A stretch of 64,000 nt of DNA, taken from the NCBI GenBank assembly GCA_964036045.1, contig OZ038384.1, positions 61,539,355 to 61,603,354 on the forward strand. The letters are read 5' to 3'. This document shows positions 48,201-58,850 of the stretch, piece by piece. The notes beneath the pieces were generated by a model. That model saw only the letters and a list, made by a program, of their open reading frames with translations. It ran no database searches and was not told the origin of the DNA. A program made the translations under genes and the position numbers. Each line of letters starts with the position of its first letter. The first letter of the stretch is position 1. This DNA is from Eutreptiella sp. 'Long Island Sound 2002'. Taxonomy: Eukaryota > Euglenozoa > Euglenophyceae > Eutreptiales > Eutreptiaceae.

Positions 48201-48646
48201 GGTGGACACAACTTGTATCATAACACCTTGCTTGTCATTCCCCCCTTGAGTAGAAAGCCACCGTTCTTCGGTGGCTCCCCAAGGTCATTACATCAGCGCA
48301 GTTCTCATGCAACACATGGTCAACAAGGCACACACTCGCTGGGTGGCTGCAAATCTGATAAGCGGCAATCTGGCTCACGCTGGTAACCATAGGCACGGGA
48401 CTGCAGGGCACAGCCAGGGCAGGTGCAGCGCCCCGAAAGCAGTGGTCTGGGCAAAACCGATGGCCTTCGGCCAGGGAGTGGTTGTCACGGGGGGCTACCG
48501 GTCCAGCCACGCGATGCAATGCGGGGCAACTGTGCGACAGCTCTCACACACCTACGCAGACCTGTCTGCAAAAGAGGGCTCACCGCCCATGGGAGGTTAC
48601 AAGACCTAGAAGGTTGGAAAACAGTTAATAGGTAGACACCAGGAGA
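45206..48646 (-). other. 3' noncoding and probable LTR part of right chromovirus copy
   Basis: Matches 40110-43562 over its length with scattered substitutions and small indels. No gene. It includes the second tRNA-like segment. 45058-45205 just left of it is unassigned A/T-rich sequence at the junction with the left copy. Confidence 0.5.
46012..46080 (-). other. tRNA-like segment with A-box and B-box, right copy
   Basis: Same A-box (CCCTAGTGGGC) and B-box (GGTTCAAACCC) as at 40931-41000, with a few changes. The pair shows it was in the ancestral sequence before duplication or insertion. Confidence 0.35.
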
Positions 48647-50137
48647 TTAGTTTTTCTTTTCACGCTGGGATAGAGTCTCAGCACGGGTTAGTAGCTGTCC
48701 CTCGTTGTTCTCAGCGAGGTAGGAGCGAAAGATGGGGTTGATACTCCCATCTGGCTGTATAAAGGCGGATATGGGTTCCCAGGTCGCCTCAGATAGCCCA
48801 TAGCCATCCCACAGGGTTAGAAAATTCCAGCCCTGTTTGTACTCGTGGCGGGCAATACCTGCAACCACATAGTAGCCATCGACTGCCATCTTCTCCGCAG
48901 TCATCTGTTCGAGTTCGTCTGCTTCCTCTGGGCTGGCAGCGTTCTCTAGGTCGATACGCTCGACCTCACTGTCGCTGAGGCGCCACTCATCCCAGGACAA
49001 ATCATCAGGGGAGTGATAGTGCCTCCACTGCTTAGGCGCACAAAGCAGTTCACCACCTAGACGTTGACTGCACCTGACATGGATTCTAGATCCATCTATC
49101 CTGATGATGCGATAGGCCCCAAAATAAGGGTCCTGTAGGCAGTTACGGGGCCAGGAGGCTATGCGTGAATGGTGAACCAAAACAAGGTCACCAACTGTTC
49201 AACTGGCGGGTCGACGTAGGCGATTTCGTCGGCTCAGTTCACGTTCACGGATATGTCTCAGGTTAGTCCCAGCCTGGTTAGCCATAGACTGCTTGTGTTC
49301 TAGCCAATCCCTAACGGGGCTCTTGAAGTCGTCAGGAAAGGGGGTTTTGAAGAACCAAGCAGGTCGCCCTCCATGAAACAGCTCTTGGGGGCTGAAACCT
49401 GTAGAAGAGCTCCTCTGAGAGTTCATGGTCAGCACTGCCCAGGGCACTAGGCGCACCCAATCTTTGGTACGTTCCTGTTTCATCAGGATTCTCAGGTCCT
49501 GTTCCACCACACGGTTTTGCCTCTCGCAAAGAGGATTAGGCGTGTGGGTATAGGGCACACCTGTGGTTACCTCAACGTTGAGGGCATTCAGCACTCGCTT
49601 GTACCATCTTGTGTCACTGCGGATGCGTACATCCTCAACAGAGTGCACCTGTTTAGGTGCTCCGTATGGTTGGAACCATTGTTCGACCAACATTTTCAAA
49701 GTCTGCTCACCTGTGATTTTTGTGTTGCAAGGGAACACACGGGTGAAGCGGGACAGGCCACAGGTGACCACTAGGCAACTATCATAGCCGCCGAAGCGAG
49801 GTAGGCCGTGGATGAAATCCACGTAGTGAAGAGGGTTAGTACAATAGGGTATGGGTAATCTGGAAATAAGTCCCCTATCTCTACTATCGCTCTGCTTGCT
49901 GGCATGACCGCCACAAGCATCAACAATGGTCTGCATTCCCGACCTCAGTTCAGTCAGGGTGAGACTAGAGTAGAAACACTCACGAAAGAAGTCCACTGAG
50001 GGATTAGCGCCAGTGTGACCTGAGCTGAGATGAGACCTCTGTAGACAGCCATCGAGTCGTGCCTCAGGTACAACCATACAGTCCTCGTAGAAGAGGTACT
50101 GATTAATTTTTTTACCACTGGTGCCCGTCAATGACAC
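48647..50137 (-). pseudogene. Right copy integrase and chromodomain, one in-frame TGA
   Basis: Integrase (50137-49199) joins cDNA to host DNA. A His pair (HLSSGHTG) is present, but the following Cys site reads CGGHASK where the left copy has CGCHASK, so a zinc ligand is lost. Catalytic acidic residues are visible: YVDFIHG, SVEDVRIRSD and CERQN. In the same frame, after a TGA at 49199-49201, the tail GDLVLVHHSR and a chromodomain follow (DGYYVVAGIARHEY, FLTLWDGYGLSEATWEP, about 48730-48850). Chromodomain after integrase defines a chromovirus. Confidence 0.85.
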
Positions 50138-50183
50138 GGGGTTCGAGACCAGTGCTGAGGCTCTGGAGAATTTCTTTACATTC

Positions 50184-51848
50184 TCACTGATAGTCAGTTA
50201 GGCTCCAACCCTCGAGGATTCCAGCAGTCCGCATGGACAGGTCAAGCTGGACATCCATACGCTGGAAAGCGTCTTTGGCAAGAGCCTCAGAGCTCTGACC
50301 ACTAAGCGTATCGAAGTTGTTGCGCGATGTGTAGTCAGACAGTTCATTTTTTATACCAGGGATATGATGGACTGTTAGCCTGAACTGGCTCAGGTAAGTC
50401 CACCACCGTTTTAGTTTCGTTTTCTCCGGTGGTGGGCCTTTCTGAAAGGACTTCGCCGGTTCCTTGTCACAGAGCCAGACAATAGGGTTAGATCCCAATA
50501 GTCCGGACTGGGATGAGAGCACCAGCATACCGGCCAGGCGCTCCTGGTCGTAGGTGCTGTAATTGGAACGCGCCTGGTTTCATTTCCAGCTCCAGTGTCC
50601 CAGTGGTACAAGCCGCCACTCACTGGAAGGATAGTCGCGCTTCAGGGAACCATCACCGTTCAGTCCTGTGGTGCGATAATGGCAATGAGTTAGTTCAGCT
50701 GGATTGAGCTCTTGCCATTGCCATATAGTACCACCCCCCCCTACATCACTGGCATCAGTGGTCAGGACTATCTCGCCCTTAGGGCGGGGTACGCCCAGGC
50801 AGTTGGAGGAGGTAATTTTCTTCTTCAACACCTGGAAACACTCCTCCTCTCTGGCGGTCCACCTCCAGGGAGTATTCTTCTTGATTAGGTCCGTGAGAGG
50901 GGAACAAGAGTAGGTAAAATTGTGGATGTGTCGCCTATAGAAGTTACAGGTGCCAACAAAACTCCTCAAGTCGTGTAGACCCTTCTTAGGGTCATCGCGA
51001 ATCTGCATGTCCTGTAGGGGCCGCATTTTAGACGCGGCTGGTTTCCACCACCCATGCCCCACATCGAAACCCAAATAGTCCATCTCCTCTTTCATGAACT
51101 CGCATTTTTCCAGTTTGATTCGGAGATGGTTTTCCTGACAATTAATGAAAACCTCACGGAGGGGAAGTAAATGGTCCTCTTGGGTATTGGTACCCAAACT
51201 CACGTCACCGATGTCGTCCTCCATTTCTGCCCCTCGGGAAATCAACTCCTGTACTAGAGGTCTGCGCCTCAGTATGTAAAAAATTTTGTTCATCAGCTCT
51301 TGGAAGAGTGCCGGGGGATTAGCCACCCCAAACGGCAGGACTTTCCATTTAAACACACGACCCTTAGGGGTTATAAAGGCCAGCAGTTCCTGAGCTGCGG
51401 CTGTTAGGTCAACTTGCCAGAAACCACTGCGTTTGTCCATTTCGGTTTTGTACCGGCATCTGGCAATACGCTCCAGGGTGTTTTCCATTTTGAGAATACT
51501 GCCGGAGTGGTTTTGGGTTTTCTTGTTGATTTCTCCATAGTCAACAACCAGTCGCATGGCAGTCGGTCCAGGTTCAGCAACCTGGAAGCAGGGACTGCAG
51601 TGATGGGGGTAGTCCCCTTTCTTATATTCTTCCACGAGGCCAGCATCAATACATTCCTGGATCTGGCGCTCGATTTCTTCAACCTGTTCCTGAGGAGCGG
51701 GATAGGGAAGACGTCTCACTCGCATCTTTTCGAATTCAGGTTTCAGTTTCAGGTCCATCCGGACCAGTTTTTTCCAGGACAGGGGAGGCGGCACGGCGTC
51801 GAACACTTCCTCATAGGTTAGGAGCAGTTTCTTCTGTCGGGGGGTCAA
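50184..51848 (-). pseudogene. Right copy reverse transcriptase and RNase H, one in-frame TGA
   Basis: RT blocks: LVVDYGEINKKT, MDKRSGFWQVDL, KVLPFGVANPPALFQ, MEDDIGDVS (the usual Y-x-DD is E-DD here) and MDYLGFDVG, then the connection LRSFVGTCNFYRRH and RNase H start LTTDASDVG. A stop TGA (50580-50582) follows GHWSWK. Beyond it the same frame continues RNase H with NYSTYDQERLAG and HHIPGIKNELSDYTSR to 50184. An extra loop of about 20 residues sits before the DD motif. Inactive as it stands. Confidence 0.85.
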
Positions 51849-52632
51849 GGTTCAGACTCTCGATTTTCTGCAGAAAATCCTCCTCAGCATGCAGGTTGCT
51901 CTTACCATGCTCTTTCTTTCTCTGCCGATCAGCCGTTTCGGCAGGTACTGAGCTGTCATCCCACTCAGGGGGACATTGTTGCCCATAGTGCAGAGAATAC
52001 ACTAGGGGTATCTCAGGGTCAGGTAGCGTGTTGGAATCATCGTCCTCCTCAGACCAGATGGAGGACTTCCAGGTCTTTCTGAGGTATTGCAGCCGTTCTT
52101 GGCGCTCAATACCTTTGGCCCTCAGGTATAACAGCCATCGGAGTTCCTGAGTGTCATGCTTCGACAGTGGCATGTTATTAGAAGCAGGCCGCGCTAGAGC
52201 ATCAGGACTCTGAGCCACGGGTTCACCTGAGGAAGTATGTTGCATGTGCAGCACAGGTTTCCCAACAGGGGAAGTTGGTTCTGAGGTTGACTCTAGGTCT
52301 ACCTCCTCCAGCAACAGCTGGGCCAGGAAGGCACTGTGTTTGAGTTCAACACAGCTGGGATCAACAGGAGGGATAGAGCTGGCGATTTCAGACAGTTGGT
52401 CGTCATCATCCTCCCTTGCAGCAGCAGGTTCCAGATTGCCATCAGGGGATTAACACCCTGTAAGTGTGGCAGATAGGTGCTCAGGAGGTCGTTTTTTGAG
52501 ATCTGAAAGGGTCAAGCCACTATTTTTGGCCATGACCTTTTTTAGTAGCACCTGATCCAGATCACACAGGGGTACAGGGTTGAGGGATCCATTGACAATG
52601 GATAAGAAACTGGCCCATTCAGGGGCCTGCAT
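51811..52632 (-). pseudogene. Right copy linker between protease region and RT
   Basis: Two pieces of one frame (52632-52450 and 52314-51811) split by a TAA near 52450. Acidic, Ser/Pro-rich, with no recognised domain (LSKHDTQELRWLLYLRAKG is the most ordered part). Frame changes occur at both ends relative to protease and RT, overlapping the RT frame by 38 bp. These may be mutations in an originally continuous pol. Confidence 0.5.
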
Positions 52633-53426
52633 AGCTGTGTCAGAATCTCAGGCACATAGATGGGACCGTCGGTGAGTTGCACTCTTCCCACAGTCATTCG
52701 GTCCAGCAGTTGGCGCCAATAAGCGTGTTCGCCTGAACAACCCCAGTCAGGGGTGCACATAACAACCATTCCTTCCTCATAAGCGATTTTGGTTAAAACC
52801 TTCACGAGCAGGGAGAAGGGAGGGTTAGCATACGCTAGGCCCATTGGTTTGCAGAAGAAACGGAAAGCGTTATTCAAATTTTTGGAGCAATACAACTGCA
52901 TGATGTGCTGTTGTTGGCTCGCGAACATTTCCACCTGGATCTCACTCAAGGATACCTGCAGGGCCGCCAGTCCATTTTCAAGAACGTGACGGGCCAGTTG
53001 GTAGTTTTCAGTACCATAGTTAGTCTTTGCTGCGTAGCGCAGCCCAGACTCTTTTCGTCCTGACGGATCCAAAGGTACGGAGAAGAGCCCGCTGCCAAAG
53101 TAGCAGTGTAGAGAATAGGGGCGTTGGAGAGACAACATGTATACCTGCGGGTTTCTTCGTACGAAGTCGATGCCAATGACAATGTCAAAGGTGTTAGTGT
53201 CCAACACTCTGCAGTGTTGGGTCACAGTTTCGTCGCTAAGACAAATAGTCACATCGACACCCCGCAAGGAATGGATGATACGCCCATCCCCCACTCTTAT
53301 GGCCACTGTCTCAGTTTTCTTGAAAGTCTTTAGCAGGCGCCGGGCCACCATAGAGAGTGTTGCGCCGGTGTCAAGCACTGCTCGAAAAACTTGATCCCCG
53401 ATTTTTACGAGGATCCAGAAAACCAA
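52542..53426 (-). pseudogene. Right copy aspartic protease followed by a Dam-like NPPF domain
   Basis: 294 residues. Retropepsin: VLDTGATLSMV (active DTG, residues 19-21) and DIVIGIDFVRRNP, the usual second-half motif. After about residue 160 comes VEMFASQQQ, AYANPPF (201-204 is NPPF) and MCTPDWG (225-229), ending WRQLLDRMTV and DGPIYV. That order resembles the domain that follows RNase H in DIRS-type elements and has been likened to N6-adenine methyltransferases, where NPP[FY] is catalytic. Its place between protease and RT is unusual for Ty3/gypsy. Activity is not implied. Confidence 0.7.
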
Positions 53427-53488
53427 GTCCTCCCCTTCAGAGCCGCCCCCCTACTCCTCAGCGAGGAATTTCACATCAACCCCTGCAG

Positions 53489-54324
53489 CTATGAGGGACT
53501 TGCCCATCCAGGCCAACGCCTCTTCTTGGAGTTAGACCCCTCAGGGGAGGCATTATCCCCCTGTGGGCGCTTCTTGGGGTCAGCATCGGCAGGAGAGGGA
53601 GAAATAGCGGGCGCTGATGAGCACCTCTGGGGGTTGGGGTTTCCACTCTTGCCATCTCCCTTGCCTCCTCCTTTACCACCCTTATCCCCATTCTGGGGAG
53701 TTCTGGAGGGTGTTTGAGCTTTCAGGCGTTCAGCCTCCTGCCGTTTGTGTTTGTCACTCTCACTTTTTTTTATGTGACATTCATCCTCGTAGTGACGACC
53801 TTTACCACAGTAACCACAGGTGATGGTATACCTGCAATGATCCTGATGGGTCACTGTTTTCCCGTTCTTAGTGTGTTGCTGTCTTTTCAGTTGTAGCAAC
53901 CAACCACTGCGATGGTCGCAGTCAGGTGCATGACAGGGTCCTCCCTTGTAATTGACAGGCTTACAGTAGAAGAGTGGGGTTGTACCTGATTCAGGTTTAA
54001 CCCCATTCATGGCACGCAGGTTACCCCCCCCTTTACCACCACCCTTGTTGGCGTTAGTGGGATTTTTAGGCCCTTTCCATTTGCCACGTTCAGGGGTAGG
54101 GTTGGCACCTCGACCCAGGTGTCTCTTGAGAAATTTCTGCACATGGGAGTGTATTCATTCTCCCTTTCAAGGGCCAGCTCGATGAGCAGGTCCACAAGGT
54201 CATCGTACGTGTGGGTCCCATTCTTCCTCTCTGAGGTGGTGCGGCAATCGTCCCACGTAGTGTTCAGCATGGATGTCGTCGCGCGATCGCAGCAGAAGAA
54301 AAAAAAACCAAGAAAAAGACGCAC
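53489..54324 (-). pseudogene. Right copy gag C-terminal half with CCHC knuckle
   Basis: Capsid-end motif TYDDLVDLLIELALERE (in 54324-54007) and its continuation QKFLKRHLGRG (54142 onward) are in different frames, so a one-base shift breaks gag near 54145. Downstream are CKP...C..DCDHRSG and a canonical CX2CX4HX4C knuckle (CGYCGKGRHYEDEC, about 53800), then a basic Gly/Lys tail. The N-terminal half of gag is absent. Confidence 0.75.
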
Positions 54325-54846
54325 AGCGAGAAAAAATAAAGCGAAAAATTGTCTTTTCCGACCTCAGAAACCCCCCAAAAAGTTTTACGCTGCTGTTTGG
54401 CGAGGTTGCAAAATTCGGGACACTCACAAAAACAGAACAACAATAGAGTCGCGACGGCGAAGAAGCTGAGCATTGCTTGCCCCAAGCAAGAAGCTGAGCA
54501 TTGCTTGCCCCAAGCCACCTAGCAAAGTGCGTGCCCTAGGCGCTAGGGACTTGTGCGCGCCCCAAAACAAAACACACACAAACAACAAGAACACCACCGT
54601 AAAAACGCGACCGAAAATTTTTCGGGCTTGATTAGGTGAATAGTTAACGCCGTAAGCACCGTACGGAGCTTAGGAGTATAACACCGTGCCTCTCGCCCTC
54701 TAACACGCCGTATAGGTAAAGAAAAACGCTTCGCGAGCGGCGTGTAAACACCGAAAAAATAGATTACTAACACGCCACGCCCTCCGTCTTGCACTCTTTC
54801 TCTTCCTTTGTCCTTTTCCATGTACCTCCCCACCCACCTTTGTGCC
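54325..54846. other. Unassigned A/T-richer sequence between chromovirus and B2
   Basis: No gene. A 28-bp unit (GAAGCTGAGCATTGCTTGCC plus eight bases) is repeated twice at 54462 and 54490. It could hold the 5' LTR remnant of the chromovirus or host sequence. Nothing further is recognisable. Confidence 0.4.
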
Positions 54847-55130
54847 CATTAAGACACGCTTACCCTTGGGCGTCGCAAAAAAACAAAGAGTCCAAGACAT
54901 AAAGAATAAGTAGCATGTCATGAATGCATTAAACAAACACGCCTACTCTTGGGCGTCGCAAAATACAAAGAGTCCCCAAACCAACGCGTAAATAACATAC
55001 ACCGCCATGCATGCATTAAGACACGCTTACTCTTGGGCGTCGCCGAAATCAAGGAGTCCAGGACGGGAAGAATAAGTAAGACACCATGGGAAGCAATGTG
55101 TAAAGAAAAATGTATAAACAAAAACAAAGA
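54847..55130 (+). repeat. B2 5'-terminal monomers of about 83 bp
   Basis: TAC[CT]CTTGGGCGTCGC at 54861, 54943 and 55028, with ATTAAGACACGCT before the first, so the copy starts slightly further upstream in the unit than element B. The hairpin-forming ACTCTT/AAGAGT pair is kept. Confidence 0.8.
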
Positions 55131-55210
55131 GTCCGCAACGCCGCTGCAACGGTATGGCGCACGCGAGCACGCACCCACACCCACACCGCACACACCACGC
55201 AACACACCGA

Positions 55211-57800
55211 GCACGCACACCGGTGGACAGGAGCCACGTGGCCCAGGACACCGCACACAACACACAACACACCGGACAAGCACACAGCACGCCGGTGAAC
55301 GGGAGCCACGGGGCCCAGGACACCGAACACGCGACACAACACACGCCACGCGGGCACACCGGTAAACAGGAGCCAAGTGGCCCAGGACACCGCACACACC
55401 AAAAACCACACCGCACAAGCTCACCGGTGAACAGGAGCCAAGCGGCCCAGGACACCGCCCACACAACGCCACACACCGGGCGTGCGCACCGGTGAACAGG
55501 GGCCGGGAGGCCCAGGACACCGCACACGCAACACCGCACAGCGGACACCACACATACTGCACCACACCGCGACACCGGAGAACACGAACCAAGTGTCCCA
55601 GAACACCACACACACAACACAACACTAACCATACGAGCACACCAGCACAAAAGGGCCAAAAAGCACACGCAACGCCACGCACAGAGCATGCACACGGTGA
55701 ACAGAAGCCAGGGAGCCCAGGACACCGTACACACAACACCACACACAGAGTGTACACACCGGTGACCAGGAGCCAAAAGGCCCAGGACACCGTACACGCA
55801 CAACCACACACAGAGCATGCACACCGCTGAACGGGAGTCAGGTGGCCCAAGACGCCGTACACGCACCACCACACACTGAGCGTGCACAACGGTGAACAGG
55901 AGCCAGGAGGCCCAGGGCACCGTACACGCAACACCACACACAGAGCGTGCACACCGGTGAACAGGAGCCAGGAGGCCCAGGACGCCGTACACGCAACACC
56001 ACACACAGAGCGTGCACACCGGTGAACAGGAGCCAGGAGGCCCAGGACACCGTACACGCAACACCACGCACAGAGCGTGCACACCGGTGAACAGGAGCCA
56101 GGAGGCCCAGGACGCCGTACACGCAACACCACACACAGAGCGTGCACACCGGTGAACAGGAGCCAGGAGGCCCAGGACGCCGTACACGCAACACCACACA
56201 CGGAGCGTGCACACCGGTGAACAGGAGCCAGGAGGCCGAGGACACCGTACACGCAACACCACACACAGAGCGTGCACACCGGTGAACAGGAGCCAGGAGG
56301 CCCAGGACGCCGTACACGCAACACCACACACAGAGCGTGCACACCGGTGAACAGGAGCCAGGAGGCCCAGGACGCCGTACACGCAACACCACGCACAGAG
56401 CGTGCACACCGGTGAACAGGAGCCAGGAGGCCGAGGACACTGTACACGCAACACCACACACAGAGCGTGCAGACCGGTGAACAGGAACCAGGAGGCCCAG
56501 GACACCGTACACGCAACACCACACACAGAGCGTGCACACCGGTGAACAGGAGCCAGGAGGCCCAGGACGCCGTACACGCAACACCACACACAGAGCGTGC
56601 ACACCGGTGAACAGGAGCCAGGAGGCCCAGGACGCCGTACACGCAACACCACACACAGAGCGTGCACACCGGTGAACCGGAGCCAGGAGGCCCAGGACAC
56701 CGTACACGCAACACCACGCACGAAGCGTGCACACTGGTGAACAGGAGCCAGGAGGCCCAGGACACCATGCACGCAACACCACGCACAGAGCGTGCACACC
56801 GGTGAACAGGAGCAAGGAGGCCCAGGACACCGTACACACAACACCACACACAGAGCGTGCACACCGGTGAACAAGAGCCAGGAGGCCAAGAACGCCGTAC
56901 ACGCAGCACCACACACAGAGCGTGCACACCGGTGAACAGGAGCCAGGAGGCCCAGGACACCGTACACGCAACACCACACACAGAGCGTGCACACCGGTGA
57001 ACAGGAGCCAGGAGGCCCAGGACGCCGTACACGCAACACCGCACACAGAGCGTGCACACCGGTGAACAGGAGCCAGGAGGCCCAGGACACCGTACACGCA
57101 ACACCACACACAGAGCGTGCACACCGGTGAACAGGAGCCAGGAGGCCCAGGACGCCGTACACGCAACACCACACACAGAGCGTGCACACCGGTGAACAGG
57201 AGCCAGGAGGCCCAGGACGCCGTACACGCAACACCACACACAGAGCGTACACACCGGTGAACAGGAGCCAGGAGGCCCAGGACACCGTACACGCAACACC
57301 ACGCACGAAGCGTGCACACCGGTGAACAGGAGCCAGGAGGCCCAGAACACCGTACACACAACACCACACGCAGAGCTTGCACACCGGTGAACGGGAGCCA
57401 GGAGGCCCAGGACACCGTACACACAACACCACACACAGAGCGTGCACACCGGTGAACAGGAGCCAAAAGGCCCAGGACACCGTACACACAACACCACACG
57501 AAGAGCGTGCACAACGGTGAACAGGAGCCAGGAGGCCCAGGACACCGCAGACGCAACACCACGCACAGAGCGTACACACCGGTGAACAGGAGCCAGGAGG
57601 CCCAGGACACCGTACACACAGCACCACACGCAGAGCGTGCACACCGGTGAACAGGCGCCAGGAGGCCCAGGACACCGCACACGCACCACCACACACAGAG
57701 CGTGCACACCGGTGAACAGGAGCCAGGGGGCCCAGGACACCGTACACACAACACCACACACAGAGCGTGCACACCGGAGAACAGGAACAAAGCGGCACGG
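55211..57800 (+). repeat. B2 65-bp minisatellite array (about 39 units)
   Basis: Units carry CACACCGGTGAACAGGAGCC, AGGAGGCCCAGGACACCG and ACACCACACACAGAGCG. The first few (55211-55850) are diverged and irregular; the middle is highly homogeneous, as expected for ongoing homogenisation. Most units differ from those of element B at a few fixed sites (GCCAGG instead of GCCGGG). Confidence 0.9.
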
Positions 57801-58301
57801 CACACCACAGGGGCAACCCGCTCCCAAAACGAACCCAGCCCACGCCGCCCTGCAGGAAAGAAACACCATGTCAGACCACCAAGACCAACCGTCCAGCCAA
57901 GGCCAACCAAGCGGGTAGGAAGAGGGTAGGCAGGCAGGGCAGGCCGGCGAAGAGGGACACAGGGACAAGGCGGGGAAAGCGAAAGGAGAGGAACCAAACC
58001 CCCCCCCCCCCAACGTACACACACCCCACTGCCGCGCACTGGGCCACAGCCGGGCGCCAACAGGGCCCGCCATGGAGCCAAACGGGCCCGCCAGAGAGAG
58101 GGTGTGTCCCCGCGCCTGCGCAACAGCACGCCCGGGCAAGGAGCGCGCGCCACATGCAGGCCAACCAGGGCACACGCGCAGCACCGCACGCCAGCACGCA
58201 CCACGGCACAAAACACGACACCACCACAGCGAACACCCACACCCGACGACGAACGAGCCGCCAAGAACAAGTCCAAGCCCCGCAGTCCCCACAGCGCAAC
58301 A

Positions 58302-58850
58302 GCCGCCGTCCGGATGGACGTGTGTGCGCCCGGCAGTGAACCCAGCACCTGCCGGCTACGAACCAGCCGCCGTCCGGATGGACGTGTGTGCGCCCGGCAG
58401 GGTACCCAACCCCTGCCGGCTACAAAACAGCCGCCGTCCGGACGGACGTGTGTGCGCCCGGCAGTGAACCCAGCCCCTGCTGGCTACGAACCAGCCGCCG
58501 TCCGGATGGACGTGTGTACGCCTGGCAGTGAACCCAGCCCCTGCCGGCTACGAAACAGCCGCCGTCCGGATGGACGTGTGTGCGCCCGGCGGTGAACCCA
58601 GCCCCTGCCGGCTACGAAACAGCCGCCGTCCGGACGGACGTCTGTGCGCCCGGCAGTGAACCCAGCCCCTGCCGGCTACGAAACAGCCGCCGTCCGGAGG
58701 GACGTGTGTGCGCCCGGCAGTGAACCCAGCCCCTGCCGGCTACGGAACAGCCGCCGTCCGGAGGGACGCGTGAGCACCCTGCCGGACAGGCTACCGGACC
58801 ACCGGGCCCGCGTCACCCGGAGGGGTGAGTGCTCAGTTATCGCAAACCAC
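58302..58850 (+). repeat. B2 64-bp tandem array (eight units)
   Basis: CCGG of each unit falls at 58310 and then every 64 bp to 58758. It ends in the same GGGGTGAGTGCTCAG junction block as element B. 57801-58301 before it is the spacer equivalent to 5613-6110, with a C run near 58000. Confidence 0.9.

Larger units (their letters stand above)
45206..54324 (-). mobile_element. Right chromovirus (Ty3/gypsy) copy, fuller but decayed
   Basis: Minus-strand order gag, protease, a methyltransferase-like segment, RT, RNase H, integrase, chromodomain, then a 3.4-kb 3' part. Gag lacks its N-terminal half, the coding frame is broken by several stops and shifts, and no 5' LTR was recognised, so the copy is truncated at about 54324. 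GC content is clearly lower than in the LINEs. Confidence 0.85.

Noticed and set aside
49199-50582. TGA reassigned as a sense codon, because several breaks in the chromovirus are TGA
   Set aside because: The left copy has TAG and other stops at equivalent places, and frameshifts are also present; ordinary decay explains it. LINE ORFs end in TGA, TAA and TAG.
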